64,000 nucleotides of DNA from Arthrobacter sp. B3I9 (lineage in GTDB: Bacteria > Actinomycetota > Actinomycetes > Actinomycetales > Micrococcaceae). The notes beneath the pieces were generated by a model that was not told where the DNA came from, made no database searches, and worked only from the letters and a program-made list of their open reading frames with translations. Positions 7,177 to 15,924 of the stretch are shown one piece after another. Position numbers and translations under genes: made by a program. Positions within the stretch are counted from its first letter, which is position 1, and every line of letters begins with the position of its first letter. The DNA lies in NCBI RefSeq assembly GCF_030816935.1, contig NZ_JAUSYO010000001.1:2976001-3040000 (forward strand), written 5' to 3'.

Positions 7177-9096
7177 CTACGGCGCCAGGGACGGGCCGGG
7201 CTGCCGCGCTGCCGGGCGCAGGGTTTCGAGCAGCTGGTCGATCACGCCGGCGTCCTCGATGGTGGACGGCACCACGTACTCGTCGCCGTCGGCTATCTGG
7301 CGCATGGTCTTGCGCAGGATCTTGCCGGAACGCGTTTTCGGGAGGGCTTCCACCACGGTGACGTGTTTGAAGTCCGCCACCGCTCCGATGTCCCGCCGGA
7401 CCAGGGCGACGAGGTCCTTCACCAGGACGTCCTCCGGCACGTCCACCCCGGCTTTGAGCACCACGTAGCCGCTGGGGCGTTGACCCTTGAGCGGATCCGC
7501 CAGGCCGATCACGGCGCATTCGGCCACCGCAGGGTGCTGCCCGATCACCTGTTCCATGGCGCCGGTGGAGAGCCGGTGCCCGGCCACGTTGATGATGTCG
7601 TCGGTGCGGCCCATGACAAAGACATAGCCGTCCTCGTCCCGGTAGCCGGAGTCGCCGGTGGCGTAGTGGCCCTCGAAGGCCTGGAGGTAGGAGGAGACGA
7701 AGCGTTCGTCGTTGTGCCAGAGCGTCGTCAGTGTCCCTGGCGGCAGCGGCAGGCCCAGGACAATGTTGCCTTCCGTGCCGGCCTCGACGTCCTGGCCGGC
7801 ACCGTCGACGATCTTGAGCCGGAAGCCCGGCATCGGGACACTGGGCGAGCCGGCCTTGATCGGCAGCTTCTCGAGGCCGCGGGGGTTGGCGCAGATGGCC
7901 CAGCCGGTCTCGGTCTGCCACCAGTGGTCGACCACCGGAACTCCGAGGACCCTCGCGGCCCAGTGGTAGGTGTCCGTGTCCAGCCGCTCGCCGGCCGCGA
8001 ACAGGGTCCGCAGGCTGGAGGTGTCGTACCGTTCGAGCAGCCGGGCCTCGGGGTCGGCCTTCCGGATGGCCCGCAGTGCGGTCGGAGCGGTGAACAGCAC
8101 ATTGACCTTGTGGTCCTGGATCACCCGCCAGAACGCGCCGGCGTCCGGGGTCCCCACCGGCTTCCCTTCATACAGGACGGTGGTGGCACCGGCCAGCAAC
8201 GGGCCGTAGACGATGTAGGAGTGCCCCACCACCCAGCCGACGTCGGAGGCGGTCCACAGAACGTCTCCCGGGCCGACGTCGTACAGGTTTTCCATGGTCC
8301 AGTTCAGTGCCACGGCATGGCCGCCGTTGTCCCGCACCACTCCCTTGGGAGCACCGGTGGTTCCTGAGGTGTAAAGGATGTAGAGCGGGTCGGTCGCCGC
8401 CACATCGACCGGGGCCGCGGGTTTGGCGGCGGCCAGCTCGGTTTCCCAGTCCAGCCAGCCGGCCTGGTCGGCCACCGTGGAGGCAAATCCTTCCCGGGCC
8501 TTGACCAGTACAGGGGTCTCCGGCATTCCGGCGAGCGCCAGGGCCTCGGCGACGGCGGGCAGGTACTCGACCCGGCGCGAGGGTTCAAGGCCGCCGGACG
8601 CCGTGACGATGGCGGCGGGGGCGGCATCCCGGATGCGGGCCGCCAGCTCCTTGGGCGCGAAGCCGCCGAAGACCACGGAGTGCACGGCGCCCAGCCGGGC
8701 GGTGGCCAGCATGGCGATGGCGGCCTCAGGGATCATCGGCATGTAGATCACCACCCGGTCGCCCCGGCCCACGCCGTGGCTGCGCAGCACGCCCGCGAAG
8801 CGCGCCACCGCGTCGGTGAGCTGGGCATAGGTAAAGCGCTGCTGCGTCCCGAGCATCGCGGAGTCATAGATCAGGGCGTCCTGGCCGCCCCGGCCTGCCT
8901 CCACGTGGCGGTCGAGGGCGTTGTAGGAGGTGTTCAGCGCGCCGTCCGGAAACCAGCCGTAGAGCGGTGCCCGGCTGGAGTCGAGCGCCTGCTGCGGGGG
9001 CTTGGACCATGAGATCCTGCGCGCTGCCTCCAGCCAGAACTCTGACGGCTGGCCCAGGCTGAGTTCGTAAGTGTCCCGGTAGCTCTTGGTGACCAT
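7177..9096 (-). CDS. prpE: Propionyl-CoA synthetase
   Basis: A 639-residue ANL-superfamily adenylate-forming ligase that converts propionate, ATP and CoA to propionyl-CoA. Visible motifs: P-loop YTSGTTGAPKG, WWQTETGW, ATGDSGY, the hinge region GRTDDIINVAGHRLSTG and the C-terminal catalytic Lys in TRSGKILR. The forms GWVVGHSYIVYGPL and INVAGHRLSTG resemble PrpE more than acetyl-CoA synthetase. The start ATG 9096 opens a sequence with the PrpE-like N-terminus YRDTYELSLGQPSEFW; an upstream alternative at 9177 overlaps the operator region. It is divergent from gntR-prpDBC, so propionate activation and the methylcitrate cycle share one control region. Some activity on acetate cannot be excluded. 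Confidence 0.92.
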   Translation of the reverse strand: MVTKSYRDTYELSLGQPSEFWLEAARRISWSKPPQQALDSSRAPLYGWFPDGALNTSYNALDRHVEAGRGGQDALIYDSAMLGTQQRFTYAQLTDAVARFAGVLRSHGVGRGDRVVIYMPMIPEAAIAMLATARLGAVHSVVFGGFAPKELAARIRDAAPAAIVTASGGLEPSRRVEYLPAVAEALALAGMPETPVLVKAREGFASTVADQAGWLDWETELAAAKPAAPVDVAATDPLYILYTSGTTGAPKGVVRDNGGHAVALNWTMENLYDVGPGDVLWTASDVGWVVGHSYIVYGPLLAGATTVLYEGKPVGTPDAGAFWRVIQDHKVNVLFTAPTALRAIRKADPEARLLERYDTSSLRTLFAAGERLDTDTYHWAARVLGVPVVDHWWQTETGWAICANPRGLEKLPIKAGSPSVPMPGFRLKIVDGAGQDVEAGTEGNIVLGLPLPPGTLTTLWHNDERFVSSYLQAFEGHYATGDSGYRDEDGYVFVMGRTDDIINVAGHRLSTGAMEQVIGQHPAVAECAVIGLADPLKGQRPSGYVVLKAGVDVPEDVLVKDLVALVRRDIGAVADFKHVTVVEALPKTRSGKILRKTMRQIADGDEYVVPSTIEDAGVIDQLLETLRPAARQPGPSLAP

Positions 9097-9132
9097 AAAA
9101 CAAATCCCGTCCACGACGTTGTGATGAAGTTC

Positions 9133-9161
9133 AGGATAGCGCTCACCTCGGGGTAGAACAA
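9133..9161 (-). promoter_or_regulatory. Probable prpE promoter
   Basis: On the minus strand TTGTTC (9161-9156) and TATCCT (9138-9133) are separated by 17 bp, a close match to a SigA promoter, about 37 bp before the prpE ATG. The TGTATACA site at 9169-9176 lies just upstream of the -35 element. Confidence 0.6.
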
Positions 9162-9168
9162 GAGTCTG

Positions 9169-9176
9169 TGTATACA
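9169..9176. promoter_or_regulatory. Probable GntR operator 1
   Basis: TGTATACA, a perfect 8-bp palindrome, sits just upstream of the prpE -35 box. The same 8-mer recurs at 9242-9249. Palindromic TNGTNNNACNA-like sites are typical for FadR-type GntR regulators, and the regulator gene is adjacent. Confidence 0.6.
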
Positions 9177-9241
9177 TTCGCTCTCGTCTGTGGGTATCTT
9201 TGCGGCTTCACCTCCTTCTTGCTGGGCAAACGAGGAAAGCT

Positions 9242-9249
9242 TGTATACA
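9242..9249. promoter_or_regulatory. Probable GntR operator 2
   Basis: Second copy of TGTATACA, 73 bp from the first. It overlaps the only -10-like hexamer (TATACA) before gntR, so binding would be expected to repress gntR-prpDBC itself. Confidence 0.6.
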
Positions 9250-9294
9250 CTGATCGGGAATCGTCCCAGCAACCCAGCAGCCGAAGGAGCCAGG

Positions 9295-9954
9295 ATGCGC
9301 GCCAGCGACAAGGCCTATGCGGCCCTGCGCGAGGACATCATCGAATGGCGCCTGCTGCCCGGGACGGTGCTCGGCGAGGTGGAGCAGGCCGAGCGGCTCG
9401 GCATTTCCCGCACCCCGCTGCGGGAGGCCCTGAGCCGGCTCACGGCTGAGGGACTGACGACGGCGGCGGGCGGCCGCGGCGTCGTCGTCACTGACATCTC
9501 ACTGGAAGACATCGACGAGCTGTTCGAACTGCGGGAGACCCTTGAAGGCAAGGCGGCCGCCCTCGCTGCCCAGCGCGGGGACCGCGCGACCTTCGAGCAG
9601 CTCTGGACCGAGCTGCTCCAGGCCCCGGAACTGATCCGCGGCGAAGACCCGGCCCGGCACGACTACTACGGGCTGGTCGGGCGGCTCGATGCCGCAATCG
9701 ACGCCGCGATCTCCAACTCCTACCTGGCCCAGGCGATGCGCAGCCTGCGGGTCCATCTCGTCCGGGTCCGGAGGCTCGCCGCCGACGACGCGGCGCGGCT
9801 CACCGCCGCCGCCGCCGAGCATGCCGCCATCGCCGAGGCGATTGCGGCCGGCAACCCCCGGCTTGCCGAGGCCGCCACCACCATCCATCTGCACCGCAGT
9901 CTTTCGCACGTCAAAGCCACGCATACACCTCAGCACAAGGAGCACCATGGTTAA
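9295..9954 (+). CDS. GntR (FadR subfamily) regulator of the propionate cluster
   Basis: A 219-residue regulator with an N-terminal winged helix (residues about 5-70; recognition part [17 protein letters not shown]) and an all-helical FCD ligand domain ([16 protein letters not shown] onward). The start ATG 9295 is set by GAAGGAG at 9283-9289; the open frame continues upstream to 9190 through the operator region. The stop overlaps the prpD start by 8 bp. As the first gene of a prpD-prpB-prpC operon and divergent from prpE, it very likely controls propionate use, with a methylcitrate-cycle intermediate or acyl-CoA as the possible effector (inference). Two TGTATACA palindromes in the upstream gap are its likely sites. 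Confidence 0.9.
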   Translation: MRASDKAYAALREDIIEWRLLPGTVLGEVEQAERLGISRTPLREALSRLTAEGLTTAAGGRGVVVTDISLEDIDELFELRETLEGKAAALAAQRGDRATFEQLWTELLQAPELIRGEDPARHDYYGLVGRLDAAIDAAISNSYLAQAMRSLRVHLVRVRRLAADDAARLTAAAAEHAAIAEAIAAGNPRLAEAATTIHLHRSLSHVKATHTPQHKEHHG

Positions 9955-11467
9955 GGAACACCACGTCCGGGTCTACAAGAGCGAGGAAAACCTGGCCCGC
10001 GAGGACCAGCTCGCGCACAAGATCGCCACGGTTGCCGCGGATCCCGTCCCCGTCACCGCCGAGGTCACCGACATGGTGATCAACCGGATCATCGACAACG
10101 CCTCGGTGGCGATAGCGTCGCTGAACCGCGCGCCCATCGTCGCGGCCCGCGCCCAGGCCCTGACGCACGCCCCCAGCAGCGGCGGCCAGGGCGCAAAGGT
10201 CTTCGGTATCGACGAGCGGGTCTCCCCCGAATGGGCCGCCTGGGCAAACGGCGTCGCAGTCCGTGAACTGGACTACCACGACACGTTCCTTGCAGCCGAC
10301 TACTCGCACCCCGGTGACAACATCCCGCCGATCCTCGCCGTCGCCCAGCACGTCGGCGCCAGCGGCCAAGACCTGATCCGCGGCATCGCCACCGGCTACG
10401 AGATCCAGGTCAACCTGGTCAAGGCCATCTGCCTGCACGAGCACAAGATCGACCACGTCGCACACCTGGGCCCCTCCGCCGCCGCCGGCATCGGCACCCT
10501 CCTCGGACTCGACGTCGAGACCATCTTCCAGTCGGTCGGCCAGGCCCTGCACACCACCACCGCCACCCGGCAGTCCCGCAAGGGCGAGATCTCCACCTGG
10601 AAGGCCCACGCTCCGGCCTTCGCGGGCAAGATGGCCATCGAGTCCGCGGACCGGGCCATGCGGGGCCAGACCTCCCCAGTGCCGATCTACGAAGGCGAAG
10701 ACGGTGTCATCGCGTGGATGCTGGACGGCCCCGACGCCTCCTACACCGTGCCGCTGCCCGAGGCCGGCGAAGCCAAGCGCGCCATCCTGGACACGTACAC
10801 CAAGGAACACTCGGCCGAATACCAGGCCCAGGCGTGGATTGACCTCGCCCGCAAGCTGAACCGCGAACACCCCGAGACCACCGACCCGGCCAACGTGGCG
10901 TCGGTGCTGATCAAGACCAGCCACCACACGCATTACGTGATCGGTTCCGGCGCCAACGATCCGCAGAAGTACGATCCGACCGCGAGCCGTGAAACGCTGG
11001 ACCACTCGATTCCGTACATCTTCACGGTGGCGCTCCAGGACGGCGCCTGGCACCATGTCGATTCCTACGCCCCGCAGCGCGCGGCCCGTCCGGACACCGT
11101 GGAACTGTGGCAGAAGGTCAGCACGGTCGAGGACCCGGAGTGGACCCGGCGCTACCACTCCCTGGACATCGCCGAGAAGGCCTTTGGCGGTTCCGTGGAG
11201 ATCACGCTCACCGATGGCACAGTCATCACCGACGAGATCGCGGTCGCGGATGCGCACCCGCTTGGAGCCCGGCCGTTCGCGCGGGAGCAGTACGTCAACA
11301 AATTCCGCACCCTCGCCGCTGGCCTCGTGGAGGAAGCGGAAATCGAGCGCTTCCTCGCCGCCGCGGCACGCCTGCCCGAGCTGGCGGCCGGAGAACTCGA
11401 CCAGCTCAACATCAAGGCGGCCGACGGCGTGATCAACCCCGCGGCCGCACCGAAGGGACTCTTCTGA
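9947..11467 (+). CDS. prpD: 2-methylcitrate dehydratase
   Basis: A 506-residue MmgE/PrpD-family protein that removes water from 2-methylcitrate to give 2-methyl-cis-aconitate. Family features: [22 protein letters not shown] in two parts (the HDTF/DY substrate pocket), [26 protein letters not shown], and [13 protein letters not shown] [18 protein letters not shown] near residue 215. Start ATG 9947 follows AAGGAG with a good gap and overlaps the gntR stop. The open frame begins earlier at 9689 but that part lies inside gntR. The next gene, prpB, starts within the stop (TGATG). Length is near the 480-500 residues usual for PrpD. Confidence 0.94.
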   Translation: MVKEHHVRVYKSEENLAREDQLAHKIATVAADPVPVTAEVTDMVINRIIDNASVAIASLNRAPIVAARAQALTHAPSSGGQGAKVFGIDERVSPEWAAWANGVAVRELDYHDTFLAADYSHPGDNIPPILAVAQHVGASGQDLIRGIATGYEIQVNLVKAICLHEHKIDHVAHLGPSAAAGIGTLLGLDVETIFQSVGQALHTTTATRQSRKGEISTWKAHAPAFAGKMAIESADRAMRGQTSPVPIYEGEDGVIAWMLDGPDASYTVPLPEAGEAKRAILDTYTKEHSAEYQAQAWIDLARKLNREHPETTDPANVASVLIKTSHHTHYVIGSGANDPQKYDPTASRETLDHSIPYIFTVALQDGAWHHVDSYAPQRAARPDTVELWQKVSTVEDPEWTRRYHSLDIAEKAFGGSVEITLTDGTVITDEIAVADAHPLGARPFAREQYVNKFRTLAAGLVEEAEIERFLAAAARLPELAAGELDQLNIKAADGVINPAAAPKGLF

Positions 11468-12369
11468 TGCTGTATTCAAAGACCACACCGGAGCAGAAGC
11501 GGATCCGGTTCCGGGAGCTCCTGGCGTCCGGGACCATCCAGCAGTTTCCGGGCGCGTTCAACCCGCTCTCGGCGCGGCTGATCGAGGAAAAGGGCTTTGC
11601 CGGGGTGTACATCTCCGGCGCCGTCCTGGCCAACGACCTCGGCCTGCCGGACATCGGACTCACTACGCTGACCGAGGTTGCCACCCGGGCCGGCCAGATC
11701 GCCCGCATGACCGACCTGCCGGCCATCGTGGACGCCGACACCGGTTTCGGGGAGCCAATGAACGTGGCCCGCAGCGTGCAGGAGCTCGAGAACGCAGGCC
11801 TGGCCGGCTGCCACATCGAGGACCAGTTCAACCCGAAGCGCTGCGGCCACCTGGACGGCAAGAACGTCGTGGACCTCGAAACCGCCACCAAGCGCATCCG
11901 CGCCGCGGCGGACGCCCGGCGCGACCCGAACTTCCTGATCATGGCGCGTACGGACATCCGCGCGGTTGACGGCCTGAAGGCTGCGCAGGACCGGGCGCGT
12001 GCCTTGGTGGAGGCGGGGGCGGACGCGATCTTTCCCGAGGCCATGAAGGACCTCAGCGAGTTCCAGGCGATCCGCGACGCCGTCGACGTCCCGATCCTGG
12101 CCAACATGACCGAATTTGGCCAGAGCGCCCTGTTCACGGTGGACGAGCTGGCCGGCGTCGGCGTCAACATGGTCATTTATCCGGTGACGCTGCTCCGTAG
12201 TGCCATGGGCGCTGCTGAGCGTACTCTGGAATCGATCAGGGCCGACGGAACGCAGGAGGCACAGGTTGGCAGCATGCTGACCCGTGCGCGTTTGTATGAC
12301 CTCGTGGACTACGAGGCGTACAACCGCTTCGACACGGGGGTCTTCAATTTCCAGATCCCCGGCCAGTAA
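11467..12369 (+). CDS. prpB: 2-methylisocitrate lyase
   Basis: A 300-residue isocitrate lyase/PEP mutase-superfamily enzyme that splits 2-methylisocitrate into pyruvate and succinate. The catalytic loop KRCGHLDGK with Cys126 is present, as are the metal-binding Asp residues in IVDADTGFGEP (89-91) and the HIEDQ motif (116-120). The start ATG 11467 shares its first base with the prpD stop, so translation is coupled. Succinate produced here could enter the TCA cycle. Length equals the family norm. Confidence 0.96.
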   Translation: MLYSKTTPEQKRIRFRELLASGTIQQFPGAFNPLSARLIEEKGFAGVYISGAVLANDLGLPDIGLTTLTEVATRAGQIARMTDLPAIVDADTGFGEPMNVARSVQELENAGLAGCHIEDQFNPKRCGHLDGKNVVDLETATKRIRAAADARRDPNFLIMARTDIRAVDGLKAAQDRARALVEAGADAIFPEAMKDLSEFQAIRDAVDVPILANMTEFGQSALFTVDELAGVGVNMVIYPVTLLRSAMGAAERTLESIRADGTQEAQVGSMLTRARLYDLVDYEAYNRFDTGVFNFQIPGQ

Positions 12370-12433
12370 CCCCCAGATGAGTTTCCGGCCCCGGCCGGCA
12401 CCCCACAGGCGACAGGAACAAAGGAGTTTCAGC

Positions 12434-13573
12434 ATGGCTGAACAGGACATCAAAAAGGGCCTCGCCGGCGTCGTGGTGGATTACACCGCGGTCTCCAAGG
12501 TAAACCCGGACACCAACTCGCTGCTGTACCGCGGCTACCCCGTGCAGGAGCTTGCCGCCAGATGCAGCTTCGAGGAAGTGGCCTACCTGCTGTGGAACGG
12601 CGAACTGCCCACCGCGGAGCAGCTGGCCGAATTCACCGCCCGGGAGCGCGCCGGACGCGCTCTGGACCCCGTGGTCAAGCAGGTTATTGACGCGTTGCCG
12701 ACCACCTCGCACCCGATGGATGTCTGCCGCACGGCCGCTTCCGTCCTGGGAGCCAGGCACGAACTTGCGGAGGACTCGTCCCGGGAGGCCAACATGGCCA
12801 AGGCCGTGGACCTGTTCGCGGCGATGCCGGCAGTGGTGGCCTATGACCAGCGCCGCCGCCGCGGGCAGGAGCCCGTGGAGCCGCGTGACGACCTGGGCTA
12901 CTCAGCGAACTTTCTGTGGATGACGTTCGGCCAGGACCATGTCCCGGAAGTCATCGACGCGTTCAACGTCTCGATGATCCTGTACGCCGAGCACTCCTTC
13001 AACGCCTCCACGTTCACCGCCCGCGTGATCACGTCCACCCTCTCGGACCTGCACTCGGCTGTCACCGGGGCGATCGGCGCGCTCAAGGGCCCGCTGCACG
13101 GCGGCGCCAACGAGGCCGTCATGCATACGTTCGACGAGATCGGCATCCGGCCCGAGGAGTCGTTGGAGGAGGCGGCGGTCCGGGCCAAAGCCTGGATGGA
13201 GAATGCCCTGGCCCAGAAGAAGAAGGTGATGGGGTTCGGCCACCGCGTGTACAAGCACGGCGACTCCCGGGTGCCCACCATGAAGGCGGCCCTGGACAAG
13301 ATGATCGCGCACTACGGACGCCCGGAGCTGCTCGGGCTGTACAACGGCCTGGAGTCGGCGATGGACGAGGCCAAGGCGATCAAGCCGAACCTCGACTACC
13401 CGACGGGGCCCACCTATCACCTGATGGGCTTCGACACCGCCACCTTCACTCCCCTGTTTGTCGCCAGCCGCATCACCGGCTGGACGGCGCACATCATGGA
13501 ACAGCTGGATGCGAACGCGCTGATCCGTCCGCTGAGCGAATACAACGGCGTCGAGGAACGGCACCTGCCGTAG
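12434..13573 (+). CDS. prpC: 2-methylcitrate synthase
   Basis: A 379-residue citrate-synthase-fold enzyme joining propionyl-CoA and oxaloacetate. The catalytic histidines are seen at His222 in KGPLHGGANEA and His270 in GFGHRVYK, with His187 in AEHSFNAST. The short length (about 380 residues), the opening KKGLAGVVVDYTAVSKV and the operon place it as methylcitrate rather than citrate synthase. The start ATG 12434 is set by AAGGAG 8 bp before; the open frame extends upstream into prpB. It is the last gene of the cluster and is followed by a strong hairpin. Confidence 0.94.
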   Translation: MAEQDIKKGLAGVVVDYTAVSKVNPDTNSLLYRGYPVQELAARCSFEEVAYLLWNGELPTAEQLAEFTARERAGRALDPVVKQVIDALPTTSHPMDVCRTAASVLGARHELAEDSSREANMAKAVDLFAAMPAVVAYDQRRRRGQEPVEPRDDLGYSANFLWMTFGQDHVPEVIDAFNVSMILYAEHSFNASTFTARVITSTLSDLHSAVTGAIGALKGPLHGGANEAVMHTFDEIGIRPEESLEEAAVRAKAWMENALAQKKKVMGFGHRVYKHGDSRVPTMKAALDKMIAHYGRPELLGLYNGLESAMDEAKAIKPNLDYPTGPTYHLMGFDTATFTPLFVASRITGWTAHIMEQLDANALIRPLSEYNGVEERHLP

Positions 13574-13627
13574 CTCTTCCTTGCCGCTGCTGCCAACCGT
13601 TACTGCAGCGGACAGCAACTGAAACGG

Positions 13628-13674
13628 ACGACGGCGGGCCGGTCACCTTCGAAAGGTGGCCGGCCCGCCGTCGT
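13628..13674. terminator. Bidirectional terminator after prpC
   Basis: Arms of 22 bp (starting ACGACGGCGGGCCGG) pair with one mismatch around a tiny loop, in the gap between the convergent prpC and the 60-aa gene at 13700. No clear T-run follows, as is common for actinobacterial terminators. Confidence 0.8.
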
Positions 13675-13699
13675 TGCTCCGTCCAGTTGAGTTTGGTGG

Positions 13700-13882
13700 T
13701 CAGTTGAGTTTTGTGACGGTCAGCGAGGTGATGACCGCTTTCAGGTCCTTGTAGCTTTGCGTCTGGGTGAAGGCGGTAGCCTCTTCCAGCGTCTGGAACC
13801 TGTAGAGACCCCACGGGGGTCCGCCAAGCGGATAGTTGTCTTTGTGAATGGCGATAAACGCCAGTTCACGCTTGGAAAGCAC
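13700..13882 (-). CDS. Small protein of unknown function, 60 aa
   Basis: A GTG-started frame with an AAGGGGA site 5 bp before it. The product reads like a real folded protein: aromatic and charged residues alternate, and the segment YPLGGPPWGLYRFQTLEEA is followed by a helix-like TAFTQTQSYKDLKAVITSL. No family is recognised. It sits between the prpC terminator and a NUDIX gene on the same strand, 69 bp downstream of the latter's stop. The codon usage is GC3-poor for this window (for example several AAA/TTT codons), which lowers or shifts confidence. Alternative: a relic. Confidence 0.55.
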   Translation of the reverse strand: MLSKRELAFIAIHKDNYPLGGPPWGLYRFQTLEEATAFTQTQSYKDLKAVITSLTVTKLN

Positions 13883-13951
13883 GATGGTCCCCTTGAAAAG
13901 TAGTGTCCTGGCCTGCAGGCTACCTGTATTGTTCCGGCCGGCGGCCAGCGG

Positions 13952-14443
13952 TTACTTTCCGGTGGAAAGTCTTTCAATCGACGCTACTGTTTCATTGTCG
14001 TCGTTGAGGACCACGACGACGTCGTGCGCCTCGCCCGCCAGCGCGGGGGGCAGCCAGTGCTCGGCGTCGTGCCACATCCGCTGCAGCGGCAGCGCTGCGG
14101 CATCGAACCATTCCGGCGTGATCTCCGGGCTCTCGGCAGGTTCGCCTTCCCACCGGCGTGTGATGAACAGCCGGCAGGACATGTTCCATTCGGGCCGGGC
14201 CGGGAAGACGAACTCGACGAGGCCGGCGTGGACCAGGTCCTCCTGGCGAACGACGATACCGGACTCTTCCCAGACCTCCCGGCAGACGGCCTCCGCGTCG
14301 CTCTCCCCCGGCTCCACGTGGCCGCCGATGCCGACGATCTTGCCGGTGCCGAATCCCGTCCGTTTCAGGCCCAGCAGCACTTGCGTGGAGCCGGGTGCCA
14401 CATCGCGGAGCATAAAACAGAGGGCAACCGGTGTGGACTTCAT
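13952..14443 (-). CDS. NUDIX hydrolase, MutT/MTH1-like
   Basis: A 163-residue NUDIX protein; the box runs GGHVEPGESDAEAVCREVWE followed by ESG and fits GX5EX7REUXEEXGU. The opening TPVALCFMLRD and the LLGLKRTGFGTGKIVGIGG stretch resemble MTH1-type 8-oxo-dGTP diphosphatases, which remove oxidised nucleotides, and the C-terminal ITPEWFDAAALPLQRMWHDAEHW-type region also matches that group. The start is ATG 14443. A TATAGG element in the triple repeat just upstream lies only 12 bp before the ATG, so the mRNA may be leaderless. Substrate is inferred from similarity only. Confidence 0.85.
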   Translation of the reverse strand: MKSTPVALCFMLRDVAPGSTQVLLGLKRTGFGTGKIVGIGGHVEPGESDAEAVCREVWEESGIVVRQEDLVHAGLVEFVFPARPEWNMSCRLFITRRWEGEPAESPEITPEWFDAAALPLQRMWHDAEHWLPPALAGEAHDVVVVLNDDNETVASIERLSTGK

Positions 14444-14450
14444 GTGCTCA

Positions 14451-14501
14451 ACCCTATAGCTGGTCAGCCCCTATAGCTGGTCAACCTTATAGCTGGCGCA
14501 G
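14451..14501. repeat. Three tandem 17-bp repeats upstream of the NUDIX gene
   Basis: Units at 14451, 14468 and 14485 share CCTATAGCTGG. On the minus strand each holds CCAGCTATAGGG, so each carries a -10-like TATAGG or TATAAG element; the copy nearest the gene ends 7 bp before the NUDIX ATG. They fill most of the 68-bp gap between the NUDIX start and the preceding gene's stop. Confidence 0.7.
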
Positions 14502-14511
14502 GGTACCGGAG

Positions 14512-15351
14512 CTACCCGGCGGCCGGACCGTCGCCCACCAGCTGCGGCCGCAGTTCGACCGGAATTCCCTTTTGCGCGAATTCCTTGTCCATAGCCTCCT
14601 GCGGCGTAAGACTCCGCCCGTTTTGGGAGACATCATTGTTCAGCGCCTGGAACTTCCAGTTGAATACGCTGGCCCATTCCTGCCGGAAGTCGCAGAGGAA
14701 ACGACCGTTCTGTAATTTGGCTATCTGGAACCACGCATTGCCGCCGTCGAGCTGGAGGGCTTTCACTCCCTCGTCGGAGATGGAGTAGGCGAGCCAGCCG
14801 TCGGCGCAGCCCAACACTGCGTAATACCCTTGCTCGGCGGCGGGAATCGGCTGGATCGCCCGTTGCTGGTCGTTGCGTTGCTGGTCGACGTTCGCCATGG
14901 TGCACGCCACGCCCTGGGTACTCAAGGCCGCGCCTGCGGTACCCGCCTGAGAGGGAGAGGGTGTGGGAAAGGCAGTGGAAACCGGCGGTGAAGCGGACGC
15001 GGTGCTTCTGGAGAACGTCGGCGTCGGGATGCCCGACTGCGCCGGCCCGGGCGCAGGTCGGGGCATCAGGTTCCCCCCGACGACGACGGCGCCAGCGACG
15101 GCAGCCGCGGCAAGGACGGCCGCTGCGGCAACCTGCACGGCCCGGCGCCGCGCCCGATCGGGTCGCGCCGGAGTGCGTCCTGTCAGGGTACGTCCGGCCG
15201 GGGTGCGTCCGGCCGGGGTGCGTCCTGTCAGAGGCAGAATGTTGGGATCCGTGGAGTAGACAATCGAGCGGGGGGACTGGTTTTCCGATGTATCACCCGG
15301 TTTTCCGACCCGCGGCTTCGCATCCCTCATGAGTTGTTCAATGCGGTCCAT
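14512..15351 (-). CDS. Membrane-anchored protein paired with an ECF sigma factor
   Basis: A 279-residue protein with a cytoplasmic N-terminus of about 70 residues, one membrane helix at about 73-95 (VQVAAAAVLAAAAVAGAVVV), a Ser/Thr/Pro linker and an outside domain with two Cys (VACTMANV and VLGCADGW, plus FLCDF). The cytoplasmic part opens with MDRIEQLMRDAKP and holds TGRTPAGRT-type repeats coded by four 15-bp units (15173-15232). It starts 2 bp after the sigma factor stop. Position and topology suggest an anti-sigma-like or signal-transmitting partner, but the classic zinc HxxxCxxC is absent. The extracellular domain is not recognised. Confidence 0.75.
   Translation of the reverse strand: MDRIEQLMRDAKPRVGKPGDTSENQSPRSIVYSTDPNILPLTGRTPAGRTPAGRTLTGRTPARPDRARRRAVQVAAAAVLAAAAVAGAVVVGGNLMPRPAPGPAQSGIPTPTFSRSTASASPPVSTAFPTPSPSQAGTAGAALSTQGVACTMANVDQQRNDQQRAIQPIPAAEQGYYAVLGCADGWLAYSISDEGVKALQLDGGNAWFQIAKLQNGRFLCDFRQEWASVFNWKFQALNNDVSQNGRSLTPQEAMDKEFAQKGIPVELRPQLVGDGPAAG
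15173..15232. repeat. Four tandem 15-bp repeats in a coding region
   Basis: Units start at 15173, 15188, 15203 and 15218 with the pattern GTGCGTCCKGYCRGG. They encode repeated GRTPA/GRTLT pentapeptides in the cytoplasmic tail of the membrane protein at 14512-15351. Confidence 0.85.
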
Positions 15352-15353
15352 GG

Positions 15354-15860
15354 CTAGTCCTTCCGTTCGGTCATCAGCTGAGCGGGGGCGGCTTTCGCGA
15401 AGGCCCGGCGTGCCCGGTGCAGGCGCACTGCAGCTGCCGACGCCGAGCAGCCCAGGGCCTCGCCCAATTCAGCGCCTGTGAGGTCGTCCCAGTAGCTGAG
15501 CATGAGGACTTCCCGGTCCCGCTCCCGAAGTTGCATCAGCACCTCTGCCACGGCGGCCCGTTCATCAGCCACTGGCCGGAAGAGCTCCCGCCGGGCTTCC
15601 TCTTTGAGCCGTTCAACCAGTTCCTGGCGCCGGCGACGGCCCTTGTACTCGTTTCCGATCACATTCCGGGCGGTAGCCAACAGCCAGCCGATCCCCGGTG
15701 GTTCCGGCAGTTGTTTCTCCCACGCAATCCGGAAGACGTCCGCGGCAAGTTCCTCGGCGCGGTGCCGGTCGTTGATGCGGCGGGCGATGTAGCCGTAGAC
15801 CCGCGCGGAGTGCTCGGCGTGCAGGTCCATGAACGCTTGCTCATTTGCAGCCAACATCAT
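15354..15860 (-). CDS. ECF-type RNA polymerase sigma factor
   Basis: A 168-residue sigma-70-family protein with regions 2 and 4 only. Region 2 holds VYGYIARRINDRHRAEELAADVFRIAW and the linked NVIGNEYKGRRRR; region 4 holds LRERDREVLMLSYWDDLTGAELGEALGCSASAAAVRLHRARRAF in the usual helix-turn-helix form. The start ATG 15860 is preferred over the ATG at 15875 because GGGGGAA precedes it. The gene is followed at 2 bp by a single-span membrane protein, the usual ECF/partner order. Two 25-bp direct repeats lie upstream at 15925-15979. Target genes are unknown. Confidence 0.9.
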   Translation of the reverse strand: MMLAANEQAFMDLHAEHSARVYGYIARRINDRHRAEELAADVFRIAWEKQLPEPPGIGWLLATARNVIGNEYKGRRRRQELVERLKEEARRELFRPVADERAAVAEVLMQLRERDREVLMLSYWDDLTGAELGEALGCSASAAAVRLHRARRAFAKAAPAQLMTERKD

Positions 15861-15924
15861 GTTTCCCCCGAACATCGGATGACTTGTTCTTTATGACTAA
15901 GTGTCCCGTGAGTGCCCTTTTCTT

